DNA from: Pedobacter nyackensis
GTDB taxonomy: Bacteria; Bacteroidota; Bacteroidia; Sphingobacteriales; Sphingobacteriaceae
Assembly: GCF_900176505.1 (NCBI RefSeq)
Contig: NZ_FWYB01000009.1
Location: forward strand, 1 to 64,000
Direction: 5' to 3'
Length of the DNA: 64,000 nt
In this document: piece by piece, positions 17,342 through 26,516 of the stretch
Position numbering within the stretch: the stretch's first letter is position 1
Layout: the number at the start of each line of letters is the position of its first letter
Notes under the pieces: generated by a model
What the model was told of the DNA's origin: nothing
The model's input: only the letters and a program-made list of their open reading frames with translations
The model's database searches: none
Translations under genes and position numbers: made by a program

Positions 17342-17911
17342 ATGTTATCTTATAGTACATTTTCAGATTCAGAGCTGATCTCTATGTTGAGGTTAAGTAA
17401 CCGGGCTGCATATACCGAAATTTATAAAAGGTATACAGCAGTGCTATACAGTCATGCTTATTCAAAGCTTCAGGATCGGGAAGAAGCAAGGGATGCTATT
17501 CAGGAGCTCTTTACCACCTTATGGTTAAAGCGAGAAAACATTTCTATTGAAACCAATTTATCTGGATATCTTTACTGTGCTGTTAGAAACCGCGTTTTAA
17601 ACACGATTTCACACAAACGTGTAGCCTCTAATTATTTTGTAAGTATTCAGGAAGATTTCAATAGGTTCGAATCAATTACCGATCATCGGGTTCGGGAAAA
17701 TGAACTTGCCTTCCTGATTGAAAAGGAGATCGCGTCCCTGCCCCCAAAAATGCGGGAGGTGTTCGAATTAAGCCGTAAATCGAATTTGTCCCGTAAAGAA
17801 ATCGCAACGCAGCTTAATCTCTCTGAAAAAACGGTTAAAAATCAGATTAATAATGCATTAAAAGTGTTGAAGCTAAAGTTTGATTCTATTTTAACGCTGG
17901 TGATTTTTTAA
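17342..17911 (+). CDS. ECF RNA polymerase sigma-70 factor (second Sus locus)
   Basis: This 189-residue ECF sigma factor is paralogous to the one at 1657. Region 2 lies at about 23-92 (AYTEIYKRYTAVLYSHAY, then REEARDAIQELFTTLWLK) and region 4 at about 127-178 (LPPKMREVFELSRKSNLSRK, then SEKTVKNQINNALKVL). The FecR gene follows after 92 bp. It likely activates the downstream susCD genes. The upstream 167 bp to the divergent HIT gene should contain its promoter, but no strong consensus element was seen. Confidence 0.95.
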   Translation: MLSYSTFSDSELISMLRLSNRAAYTEIYKRYTAVLYSHAYSKLQDREEARDAIQELFTTLWLKRENISIETNLSGYLYCAVRNRVLNTISHKRVASNYFVSIQEDFNRFESITDHRVRENELAFLIEKEIASLPPKMREVFELSRKSNLSRKEIATQLNLSEKTVKNQINNALKVLKLKFDSILTLVIF

Positions 17912-18003
17912 ATTTATCATTATTTCAACTTTTTTTCATTTTCATCTGGGCCCTAAGCCCGAGTTGCTTGTCTTTATTTTAATTAGACGCTAATAAAAAC
18001 TTT

Positions 18004-19131
18004 ATGCAAAGCACGAAAGTAAAAGAATTGTTGAACAGGTATCTATCCGGTGATTGTAATGAAGAAGAAAAAGCTTTAGTAGAAACCTGGTACCTTAAAC
18101 ATGAAGTAGCAAACCCAAAAATATTGTCTGAGGAGGAGTATGATACGGATGTCCGTATTATTCAAGACACCCTTGATTATAAGCCAGGAAGAACTACCCT
18201 TTGGACGCGCATCTCTATTGCAGCATTAATTTTGTTTACTTTATCGGCCACATTTTATTTTTATTATGAAGGAAAACAGGATCAACAGTATGTTCATAAG
18301 GACCAAACCGATATCGGTCCTGGAACTGATAAGGCCACGTTGACGCTCTCTGATGGATCTAAGATTAGTTTGACCGATGTTGAGAACGGAGAAATTGCTA
18401 CGCAATCAGGTTTAAAAGTTGCTAAAACAGCAAGTGGACAAATTGATTACACGGTACTTCCAAATAACAAAGAAGTAAAGTCCAGTCGGATTATTGAGTA
18501 CAATACGATCACAACACCAAGAGGAGGGAAATACCAGATCCTGCTGCCTGATGGAACCACCGTGTGGTTGGATGCCGCGTCTTCATTAAAATACCCTGTT
18601 CAATTTGCTGCTAATGAGCGTAATGTCGAATTGGTAGGTCAGGCATATTTTGATGTGGCAAAAGATAAAAATAAACCTTTCAAGGTACGGAGTGGTAAAC
18701 AGCAGATAGAAGTATTTGGTACACAGTTTAATGTCAATGCTTATTCAAATCAGGCTGCAATCCTGACAACTTTGCTGGAAGGAAGTGTGAGCGTGAGTCT
18801 GAATGGTTCAAAAACTGGAAAAATGTTAAAACCTGGTCAACAGGCTGCATTAGAAGATCAGCATTTTCAGATTAATGAAGCGGATGTTGAAGAGGTTATT
18901 GCCTGGAAAAATGGATATTTTGCATTTGAAAAAGATGATGTCCGTACCGTGCTGAACAAACTGGAACGATGGTACGATGTGGATATCATTTCTGATCACA
19001 GTTTTGGTCAAATGAAAATCGGAGGAACAATTTCCCGCTCTAAAAGCTTATTAGAAGTGCTTAGGGTACTTCAATTAACAAGAAAAATTAAATTTAAAGC
19101 TGAAGGAAGGAGGATTGTCGCTATGCCATAA
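18004..19131 (+). CDS. FecR-family anti-sigma factor (second Sus locus)
   Basis: This 375-residue protein has a cytoplasmic N-terminus, one membrane helix at about 67-88 (ISIAALILFTLSATFYFYY), a periplasmic FecR domain (YNTITTPRGGKYQILLPDGT; VELVGQAYFDVAKD; IEVFGTQFNVNAYS) and a C-terminal DUF4974 region ending EGRRIVAMP. It is collinear with the product of 2317-3435. It should hold the upstream sigma factor inactive until the STN domain of the downstream receptor signals. A hairpin begins 30 bp after the stop. Confidence 0.94.
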   Translation: MQSTKVKELLNRYLSGDCNEEEKALVETWYLKHEVANPKILSEEEYDTDVRIIQDTLDYKPGRTTLWTRISIAALILFTLSATFYFYYEGKQDQQYVHKDQTDIGPGTDKATLTLSDGSKISLTDVENGEIATQSGLKVAKTASGQIDYTVLPNNKEVKSSRIIEYNTITTPRGGKYQILLPDGTTVWLDAASSLKYPVQFAANERNVELVGQAYFDVAKDKNKPFKVRSGKQQIEVFGTQFNVNAYSNQAAILTTLLEGSVSVSLNGSKTGKMLKPGQQAALEDQHFQINEADVEEVIAWKNGYFAFEKDDVRTVLNKLERWYDVDIISDHSFGQMKIGGTISRSKSLLEVLRVLQLTRKIKFKAEGRRIVAMP

Positions 19132-19160
19132 TTCTACTTAGCGTAATTCACCAAAAAATA

Positions 19161-19186
19161 ACCAGGAGCGTTGTCGCGCTCCTGGT
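19161..19186 (+). promoter_or_regulatory. Hairpin between fecR and susC, copy 2
   Basis: A perfect 10-bp stem (ACCAGGAGCG with its complement) closes the six-base loop TTGTCG. It begins 30 bp after the fecR stop, as in the first locus, where the loop is TTGACG. No T-run follows. The conserved CG-TTGWCG-CG apex suggests selection for structure and loop. Confidence 0.7.
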
Positions 19187-19304
19187 ATCTAGTAGTGTGG
19201 ATTATTGGTTCTATATCTCGTATTTAAAAAGTTATCAACCTAACGTGATGATGAGACGGCTCTGACACTGTGTTCATCTTCATTAACCCAAACTTACCAA
19301 ATGT

Positions 19305-22300
19305 ATGAAATTGTATGATTTTAATTCATATAGGATCCCCTATATGAAAAAGAAAATTCTATTAGCCATGAAACTTTCAGCAGCTCTACTATTGTTGACA
19401 ATGTTACAGGTAAGTGCTTCTACTTTAGCACAAAAGAAAGTTACCTTGTTGGAGAAGAATGCAACACTTGAAAAGGTTTTAAAAGCCATAACCAAGCAAA
19501 CAGGTTATGATTTGGTGTTTATCTCAACTGATATTTCAATTGCAAAGCCAGTAACCATTAATGTAAATAAGGCGACTTTAGATGAGGCCTTAAAAATAAG
19601 CTTTTCCGGACAGCCTTTTGAATATTCCCTGGACACAAGAACCTTAATTGTACAGACGAAAAGCAACAATAAAAACAATGAGCTCCAGGTTGCGATATTG
19701 AGTATTTCAGGAAGAGTTCTGGATGAAAATGGACAGCCATTACCAGGAGCCTCAGTTAAAGAGGTCGGAACGTCAAATGCTGCACAAACCAATGCTAAGG
19801 GTGAGTTCAAACTGAATGTAACAGGACCCGAATCATCCCTTAGTGTTTCTTTTGTTGGTTATATCAATCAAACGATCAAGGTGGGAGAGCAAAAAGTAAT
19901 CACAGTAAGATTACAGCCCAATCCTAATGTGCTTAAAGATGCAGTTGTGATTGGTTATCAGACCGTTTCAAGGCGTACTTCCACTGCTGCGGTATCCACC
20001 GTGAGAGCAAAGGATATCGAGAACCTCCCATCGCCAAGTTTTGATCAGTTACTGCAGGGCAGGGTAGCAGGGGTAAACATTCAGAATTACTCAGGAGAAC
20101 CGGGTTCCAGGCCAACATTTACTGTTCGTGGAAACACTTCCATGAGCAGAACCGTGAATGCTGCAAATGCATTAAGCAGTCCATTATTCATTATTGATGG
20201 TGTTCCGGTATCTTATGATGATATATCCAGCTTTACTGATGTAACTCAAACCAATTTTATAGCAGGTATAAATCCGAATGATATCGAAAGCATTGACGTT
20301 TTAAAAGACGCGGCTTCTGCCTCAATTTATGGTTCAAGAGGAGCAAACGGTGTAGTAGTCATTAAAACTAAGAGAGGGAAAAATGGTGAAAAACCACAGG
20401 TAAATGTTAATTTTTATACAGGTTTATCCACCAGAGCACGCAGTGAAGTTTATTACGTTGGTGCGGAAGAGCGCCAATATAAAATGAACTACCTTGCCTC
20501 CCTGGGTAATTATGAGCAGTTGAGTAACCTCCCTGTTTTCCTAACGGATAGTTTGAACCCTGCTTTTAATAACAATACGGATTGGCAGGGGCTTTTCTTC
20601 CAGACAGCAAGAATATATAATGCAGATGCATCGGCATTTGGTGGGAGCGAAAATGTTAACTATCGCTTGAGTGGAAATTATTACAACGAAGAAGGTATCG
20701 TAAAATCAACCGGATTTAAACGTTATAATCTGGCGGCCAATATGGGCTATAAGATGACGCCTAAGTTTAATATTGATCTGGCATTCCGGGCTTCAAGAAC
20801 AGACAGATCAAGAGGAAGAGGAGTAATTCCCAATCCGGATGCAGATTATACCAATCCATTACCAATCAGTAATAGTGCATTTCCATCTTCTTTGCTTCAG
20901 CTGAGCGGTGCAGACAGTCTGAATTATATGGGACAATATGATCTCGCAAAGGATAAAAACATAAATGATGATATTTCCGCCAGTATTGCACTCAATTATG
21001 AGATTACGCCAAATCTGAAATTTACTAGCCAGGGCTCATTGTTGCTGACCAATTCCAGCCGGGACTTGTTCAGGCCGAGTGCATTGGATGCCAATAGTGT
21101 ATTTTATACTTATGCCATGCGCTCCAGTTATCAGAATTACAACCTTGATAATACTTTAACCTATAATCTGACCCTTAAGAATGATCATCATTTAAACTTT
21201 TTGGCGGGTAACACCATCAATTACATTAATGTAGGTTATTCGGGGGTTGGCGGATATGGAACAGGGAATAACGCCATATCAACTGTAAATGCAATTAAGC
21301 CGGGTAACTTTGATCCAAATTATACCCGGTCAAGCAATGCGCAGGCAGGTCTTTTGTCTTTCTTCGGACGTGTAAATTACGATTTTAAATCAAGATACTT
21401 ACTTTCTGCTTCCATCAGGAGTGATGCATCATCACGCTTTGGAAAAAACAATCGCTGGGCGTACTTTCCAGCAGTTTCTGCCGGATGGATTCTTTCAGAC
21501 GAGGCATTTATGGCAAAAACAAAATCATGGATCGGTTTACTGAAAGTAAGAGGAAGTTTTGGGATCAGTGGTAACCTGCCGGATAATTTTTATGCTCCTT
21601 ATAATTCATATCTGGTAGGTAATGGAAACCTGCATAATGGTAATGATACCTACACTTATAATGGGGTGACGGCCATTACGCACAATCCCGGATCAGTTAC
21701 ACAAGATAATTTAACCTGGGAAAGGGCATTACAGGGAAACATTGGTATTGATGCTGATTTTTTCAATAACAGGCTTCAGGTAGTTGCTGATTTGTATAAC
21801 CGTGGTACGAAGGATATTTTCTTTAATCTAAAAATGCCGTCGACAAGTGGTTATGATGAGGTATTTACCAACTCTGTAGGAGTTAGAAATATAGGTCTGG
21901 AATTTAATATTTCAGGTAAAGTTTTCTCGGCAGAAAAGAGCTTCCAGTGGAATCCGCGTTTAATCATGTCTTTCAATAAGAATCAGATTACTAAACTTCC
22001 GGATGGAAACAGAGATATCGTTATTGATTACAATGGTACTACTTATATCTTGTCTAAAGGACGCCCTATTAATGAATTTTATCAGGTAAAATCAAATGGT
22101 GTTTATTCTACTCAGGGTGATGTTCCTTTTGATCCACGTACTGGTGATCCTATAACTTACTGGGATGGTTCTGTAAACGCATCAGCAGGTACTTACCGAT
22201 GGATAGATCAGAATGGAGATTATGATGTATGGGACAGGAATGATTTGGTTAGAACGGGCGACCCAAATCCAAAAGTGACCGGCGGTTTCAGTAATACCTT

Positions 22301-22781
22301 TACCTATAAAAATTTCTCAATGGAAGTCTTTACTTCGTTCTCATTGGGTAGAGATGTTTACAATACCTATGTAGCGTCATTATTAACAAACTATAAGCAA
22401 CTTGGGAGTTTTTATACTCAGGGTTTAATGGATCTAAGTAAGCTGTCGATCTGGCGTAAACCAGGGGACGTAGCTGATTACGCAGACGTCAATCCTTATA
22501 ACAGCTACTATTATCAGTTCAATACTTTTTCTTCTGCTTATATGGAAGATGGCAGTTATGCACGTATAAAATACATCAATCTTGGATACAGGTTTCCTGC
22601 AAAATGGTTGAGTTCAGTTAAGCTGACGACACTTCAGGTTTATGGAATTATGGATAACGTATATACATTTCAGAAATCGAATTTGCCGGATGTAGAGGCC
22701 GTTGATGCATTGGGAATATACTCTGGTAATGGGTATCCGCTACCAAGAAAATTCACTTTAGGACTTAGGGCTACATTTTAA
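19305..22781 (+). CDS. SusC/RagA-family TonB-dependent receptor with STN domain (second Sus locus)
   Basis: This 1158-residue protein has a leader with a hydrophobic stretch ending LAQ near residue 43, an STN domain at about 45-119 (KKVTLLEKNATLEKVLKAI), a carboxypeptidase-regulatory-like domain at about 133-204 (ISGRVLDENGQPLPGASV), a plug from about 211 (LKDAVVIGYQTVSRR), and a beta-barrel ending in the C-terminal Phe (FTLGLRATF). It exports no cargo; it is a TonB-driven importer working with the SusD encoded next. An internal Met at 19344 is an alternative start, but long leaders of this kind are usual in the family. Confidence 0.95.
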   Translation: MKLYDFNSYRIPYMKKKILLAMKLSAALLLLTMLQVSASTLAQKKVTLLEKNATLEKVLKAITKQTGYDLVFISTDISIAKPVTINVNKATLDEALKISFSGQPFEYSLDTRTLIVQTKSNNKNNELQVAILSISGRVLDENGQPLPGASVKEVGTSNAAQTNAKGEFKLNVTGPESSLSVSFVGYINQTIKVGEQKVITVRLQPNPNVLKDAVVIGYQTVSRRTSTAAVSTVRAKDIENLPSPSFDQLLQGRVAGVNIQNYSGEPGSRPTFTVRGNTSMSRTVNAANALSSPLFIIDGVPVSYDDISSFTDVTQTNFIAGINPNDIESIDVLKDAASASIYGSRGANGVVVIKTKRGKNGEKPQVNVNFYTGLSTRARSEVYYVGAEERQYKMNYLASLGNYEQLSNLPVFLTDSLNPAFNNNTDWQGLFFQTARIYNADASAFGGSENVNYRLSGNYYNEEGIVKSTGFKRYNLAANMGYKMTPKFNIDLAFRASRTDRSRGRGVIPNPDADYTNPLPISNSAFPSSLLQLSGADSLNYMGQYDLAKDKNINDDISASIALNYEITPNLKFTSQGSLLLTNSSRDLFRPSALDANSVFYTYAMRSSYQNYNLDNTLTYNLTLKNDHHLNFLAGNTINYINVGYSGVGGYGTGNNAISTVNAIKPGNFDPNYTRSSNAQAGLLSFFGRVNYDFKSRYLLSASIRSDASSRFGKNNRWAYFPAVSAGWILSDEAFMAKTKSWIGLLKVRGSFGISGNLPDNFYAPYNSYLVGNGNLHNGNDTYTYNGVTAITHNPGSVTQDNLTWERALQGNIGIDADFFNNRLQVVADLYNRGTKDIFFNLKMPSTSGYDEVFTNSVGVRNIGLEFNISGKVFSAEKSFQWNPRLIMSFNKNQITKLPDGNRDIVIDYNGTTYILSKGRPINEFYQVKSNGVYSTQGDVPFDPRTGDPITYWDGSVNASAGTYRWIDQNGDYDVWDRNDLVRTGDPNPKVTGGFSNTFTYKNFSMEVFTSFSLGRDVYNTYVASLLTNYKQLGSFYTQGLMDLSKLSIWRKPGDVADYADVNPYNSYYYQFNTFSSAYMEDGSYARIKYINLGYRFPAKWLSSVKLTTLQVYGIMDNVYTFQKSNLPDVEAVDALGIYSGNGYPLPRKFTLGLRATF

Positions 22782-22803
22782 TCACCATTAGAATTAATTA
22801 AAG

Positions 22804-24339
22804 ATGAATACTAAAAAATCATACGTTGTCATCCTGCTGTTATTGCTGATGGCTTCAACCATACTACTTCCTTCCTGTAAGAAACTCTTAAATTTTGCAC
22901 CTGAGGATGCCCCCTATGAAGGCTCCTTCTGGAAAACACAGGATGATGCATTATCTGCTTTGGCAGGTGTTTATTCGCTTTCCCGAAAATCCATGTTCAG
23001 AGGGGGGAACAGTCGTAACATGTCGCACTTTAGTTATGGCGATCTTTCTACCGGAGAATTCAATAAGGTGAACTCTGATTTTGTATTGAGCTTTTTGGTG
23101 GAAGGTGACCGTTATTATGGTACCGGCATCAATATAGGTGACTTTATCGGACCTTATCTTGAAGATCTTGGAGAGTGGGATTCCTATTACAAAACCATTA
23201 ATATGGCCAATACCGTTCTTCAAAAAGTAAACGGAATGCCCAATAGTGTGTTTACGGAAAATAGAAAGAACAGAATACTAGGAGAAACTTATTTCTTAAG
23301 GGCGTTTAACTATTTTTATATGGTTAGGCTTTGGGGCGATGTACCATTGGTGTTAAAGAATAATGCCGACCCTGTTTCTTCATCTAATCTTCCACGTGTA
23401 TCTGAAAAAATAGTGTTGGATTCAGCTTTGGCTGATCTGGCAAAAGCGCAGAAGTTTCTGAAATTTACCACGGGTAATGACCATTCGGTAAGCGCAGATA
23501 AAGGAGCCGTATTTGCACTTAAAGCAAATATCCTTCGCTGGAAATATTTTTTGGGTAAGAACACAGATAATACACTTTTAACGGAAGCGGTAGCATCTAT
23601 AGATTCTATTACCAACGCAGGTACCTATGCTTTAGTTCCTGCAACAAACTTTTCTAACCTTTACAAAGGAAGATCCTCAGAAGCCATTTTTGAAATTGCA
23701 ACCAGTCTGGTACAGAATGAATTTCAATTGGGTGATGGATTCTTTTACGCAACCAGCATGCAGCCCTATATCAAGGATAGATCTCAAATGCCTATTGTGT
23801 TGAACGGTGATTTGCTGGAGGGTATTTACCAATATGATAACGATGCCCGTATTGCTTATAATTTTGATAAAACGGACGTCGATAACTGGATTCTTACCAA
23901 ATACACTGGCCCCAATTCAGAAAATGTCAAATTCAGAAATCCGGAAAATAGCACCAACCCAATGGTCGATTGTAATATTCCCATTTTCAGACTTGGTGAA
24001 CAATTATTATTAAAAGCAGAGTGTAAAGAATTGTTGGGCAATTTTTCAGGAGCACGTACCGATTTGAATGCTGTAAGACAGCGTGCTAATGTGGATGACT
24101 TTAATGGAAGTGATGCTGAATTGAGAACAGAGATTTTTGAAGAAACCTATAGAGAAATTGCATTCGAAGGACAGTTATGGTATGTGATGATTAGAAATAA
24201 CCAGATGCCGGCATACACTGAAGGGCGCTTTCCTCAAAATCGTTTTGATCTTGAAGGCTGGAAATGGCCTATAGCAAGATCTATCCTTCAAAAGAATCAG
24301 TTATTGGTTCAAAACAAGTATTGGAATGGAAAATTATAA
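22804..24339 (+). CDS. SusD/RagB-family lipoprotein (second Sus locus)
   Basis: This 511-residue outer-membrane lipoprotein has a lipobox LLPSC at about residue 25. SusD-type features include NFAPEDAPYEGSFWKTQDDA, the helix GETYFLRAFNYFYMVRLWGD, and the C-terminal RLGEQLLLKAECKELLGN, LNAVRQRA, and FEETYREIAFEGQLWY. It begins 22 bp after susC and forms the binding lid of that transporter. Confidence 0.94.
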   Translation: MNTKKSYVVILLLLLMASTILLPSCKKLLNFAPEDAPYEGSFWKTQDDALSALAGVYSLSRKSMFRGGNSRNMSHFSYGDLSTGEFNKVNSDFVLSFLVEGDRYYGTGINIGDFIGPYLEDLGEWDSYYKTINMANTVLQKVNGMPNSVFTENRKNRILGETYFLRAFNYFYMVRLWGDVPLVLKNNADPVSSSNLPRVSEKIVLDSALADLAKAQKFLKFTTGNDHSVSADKGAVFALKANILRWKYFLGKNTDNTLLTEAVASIDSITNAGTYALVPATNFSNLYKGRSSEAIFEIATSLVQNEFQLGDGFFYATSMQPYIKDRSQMPIVLNGDLLEGIYQYDNDARIAYNFDKTDVDNWILTKYTGPNSENVKFRNPENSTNPMVDCNIPIFRLGEQLLLKAECKELLGNFSGARTDLNAVRQRANVDDFNGSDAELRTEIFEETYREIAFEGQLWYVMIRNNQMPAYTEGRFPQNRFDLEGWKWPIARSILQKNQLLVQNKYWNGKL

Positions 24340-24349
24340 GAAGACAAAG

Positions 24350-25003
24350 ATGAAAACAAAGTATATATTATTTCTGGCTTTTGTAATCGCCATCATGGCC
24401 ACATCCTGTAAAAAGGACAAATATATTATAGGCGGGAGTTTGCATGATCCTCATGTGAACATGACAACTTACGATTATTTAAAAACCAACAGGTTATTTG
24501 ATACGCTATTGGTATTGATAGATAAGGCTGGCATGAAAGAAGAAATTAATGGAAACGTTACTTTTTTCGCGCCAACTGATTATTCTATTAAAGCTCTGCT
24601 GGTAAGAAGAGAGGAAAAGCTTCAACAGGATATGAATGATGAGAGTTTAAAGTATACACTTAATGATCTGCCTGTTCCGGAATTGAGAGATTCCTTGCGT
24701 TCACATCTTTTTGATGGCAAAATCATACGGGAGAGTTTAAGTTTGTCAAATAAATTATTCACCAGTAAGTCGAACGAGGCCTTTTCTGTAAAATTAATTG
24801 AAGCCTCAAGTCCGGGTGTGGTGAGTACAAAACCACAGCTTTTATTTCTGGTCAAATTGAGGAATGGCCTGGATCCGGATCCGTTACCTGATAATTATCC
24901 TGATGAAGATAAGGATCTGTTTATAATGGCGCAGACTTCAAATATTCAAACTACAACAGGGGTATTGCATGTGTTGCATAATTCCCACAGGTTTTACTGG
25001 TAA
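24350..25003 (+). CDS. Fasciclin-domain lipoprotein
   Basis: This 217-residue lipoprotein has a signal ending MATSC. A single fasciclin (FAS1/beta-Ig-H3) domain covers most of the rest: TTYDYLKTNRLFDTLLVLIDKAG, then NGNVTFFAPTDYSIKALL near residues 65-85, and a C-terminal TTGVLHVLH of the type that ends FAS1 repeats. FAS1 proteins bind other proteins or polysaccharide at the surface, and they often sit next to SusCD. ATG 24350 starts the signal peptide; an ATG at 24326 overlaps susD and would give an atypical N-terminus. Confidence 0.83.
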   Translation: MKTKYILFLAFVIAIMATSCKKDKYIIGGSLHDPHVNMTTYDYLKTNRLFDTLLVLIDKAGMKEEINGNVTFFAPTDYSIKALLVRREEKLQQDMNDESLKYTLNDLPVPELRDSLRSHLFDGKIIRESLSLSNKLFTSKSNEAFSVKLIEASSPGVVSTKPQLLFLVKLRNGLDPDPLPDNYPDEDKDLFIMAQTSNIQTTTGVLHVLHNSHRFYW

Positions 25004-25021
25004 CTAAAAACAAATAATCTG

Positions 25022-25999
25022 ATGAAGAAATATATATATGTAATGATGGCTTTAGTGTCATCAGTTATCATCTGGGCGGGATGTAAAAAAATATCCGTAG
25101 GTTTTTTGAGTGATGCTGTTTTTTACGTTGGCAGCCCATTTCAGGTCGAAAAAGGCAAAAATGGATTTATTACTTCCGAATTAAAGGGAGATGGTTCAAC
25201 GGTTCCATTAACCATAAAACTGTTACAGATCAAGAAGAAGGGAACCGAGCAGCGTGCGGACGAAATGTATCAGGAGCAGAAAGTTTATGTTTATAAGACT
25301 GCGTTTGATCCTGAGGTACATACCACGCTGGAACTTTTAAATGCTATCAGAGAATTAAAGTCGAAGCCTTTGTTTGAGTTTTTACCTAGTGGTCAGTTTT
25401 TATTCACCAGCGGAACCAGCGTAATTCCAACAGGGGCTGAGTATACCTTTGATATTGAGGTAAGTAATGAGAGCGGAGCAAAGACTTTTAAAAACATTGG
25501 TGAACTGGACTTTGTGGAATCTCAGCCTTATTCGATTAACCGGAATTCAGCAACTTATCTGCAGGATGGAGGAGCTGTTTTTGAGCCATTGCCACCGGTT
25601 GAAATTACCGTAACCAGGACGGCTGTAAGTGGGACTAATGTAGTGGTAAAATATGTTGATGAAGATGGGGTTCCTTTTAATCCTAAAGCGGGAGAGTTGA
25701 TTGTACGTGGCGACAGGCCGACTTTGGATTCTTATGCAAAGTTTAATCCGGTTATAAAAACAGATACCGAAATGAGCCTCAATTTTGAGGTGATACCTTT
25801 TCCCTATAAGACGATTCCGGGATATGGCTCTTTCGATATTTTTTACAGGATACCAAGTAATTATGTAAAAGTAAGTAATCCAAAAGCGACTTACCCTGCT
25901 AATACAAAGTTCAATATTAACCCTGCAATTGGCTTTCAGATAAAGCAGGAGGGTAACTATGTTGTTGTTGTGAAAATTAAAGGAGTAAAACGCATCTAA
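25022..25999 (+). CDS. Surface lipoprotein, DUF5007-like
   Basis: This 325-residue lipoprotein has a signal with lipobox WAGC (Cys near residue 21). The remainder is rich in beta strands and resembles the DUF5007 group found after susCD and fasciclin genes. The family name is from memory and tentative. There are no catalytic motifs. Being last in the operon and followed by a strong terminator, it is probably an accessory surface glycan- or ligand-binding protein. Confidence 0.65.
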   Translation: MKKYIYVMMALVSSVIIWAGCKKISVGFLSDAVFYVGSPFQVEKGKNGFITSELKGDGSTVPLTIKLLQIKKKGTEQRADEMYQEQKVYVYKTAFDPEVHTTLELLNAIRELKSKPLFEFLPSGQFLFTSGTSVIPTGAEYTFDIEVSNESGAKTFKNIGELDFVESQPYSINRNSATYLQDGGAVFEPLPPVEITVTRTAVSGTNVVVKYVDEDGVPFNPKAGELIVRGDRPTLDSYAKFNPVIKTDTEMSLNFEVIPFPYKTIPGYGSFDIFYRIPSNYVKVSNPKATYPANTKFNINPAIGFQIKQEGNYVVVVKIKGVKRI

Positions 26000-26019
26000 A
26001 CAGTTCTATGCAAAGTATT

Positions 26020-26061
26020 AACCCGTTTTTTACCTGTTTAAAAGCAGGTAAAAAACGGGTT
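26020..26061. terminator. Strong intrinsic terminator after the second Sus operon
   Basis: A perfect 17-bp stem (26020-26036 paired with 26045-26061) has an internal A/T-run and an 8-base loop, followed by TTTA. It separates the operon from the convergent gene at 26068-26409 and may work in both directions. Confidence 0.88.
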
Positions 26062-26067
26062 TTAGGG

Positions 26068-26409
26068 CTAAATAGCTAATTCCTGTCCGGTTAAGCAGTA
26101 GAACAGATTCTGAAGCTGGTGAACATGTTCTAACTTATAGTCTAACATGGCAATTTCACCATCCATAGGTTGTAAATCTTCATTTAATACAAACTGATGC
26201 CCATTTTTCTTTTCCAGAACATAGGTGGTCTCAAAACCTTCGTCATATTCAAACTCAAATTTCTCAAAGCCAAATTTAATCAGCCATTCTTCCGTTAGTC
26301 GAATTGGCTCCATTAATCCGGCAGAATCGATGTCAGATCCGTAAGGTATTTGCTCAGGGTGCCCGTGGTCTAATGTATAATTCCCGATTCGTAGTTCGCT
26401 TGAGTCCAT
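26068..26409 (-). CDS. Small conserved Bacteroidota protein of unknown function
   Basis: This 113-residue cytoplasmic protein matches a pattern common in Bacteroidota genomes and phages: SELRIGNY at the N-terminus, then PIRLTEEWLIKFGFEKF, and a C-terminal VHQLQNLFYCLTGQEL. No function is known to me. ATG 26409 was chosen over a TTG two codons upstream. A TACTTTTG element lies 18 bp ahead. Confidence 0.7.
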   Translation of the reverse strand: MDSSELRIGNYTLDHGHPEQIPYGSDIDSAGLMEPIRLTEEWLIKFGFEKFEFEYDEGFETTYVLEKKNGHQFVLNEDLQPMDGEIAMLDYKLEHVHQLQNLFYCLTGQELAI

Positions 26410-26426
26410 AATCAATTGTTTGCGGG

Positions 26427-26434
26427 CAAAAGTA
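26427..26434 (-). promoter_or_regulatory. Candidate Bacteroidota -7 promoter element (TACTTTTG)
   Basis: On the minus strand TACTTTTG fits the TAnnTTTG consensus of the Bacteroidota primary sigma factor. TTGG lies about 20 bp further upstream, one mismatch from the -33 TTTG. It would drive the gene at 26068-26409. Confidence 0.45.
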
Positions 26435-26516
26435 TGATATTATCTTACATTTGACCAATTATAGTCGAGATTCATTGAAATTTACTCTTGGTAAAGATCT
26501 TAAAAAAGGTATGCTA

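Noticed and set aside
17664..17673. GGTTCGAATC, like the T-loop of a tRNA
   Set aside because: It lies in the coding sequence of the second sigma factor and no cloverleaf surrounds it.
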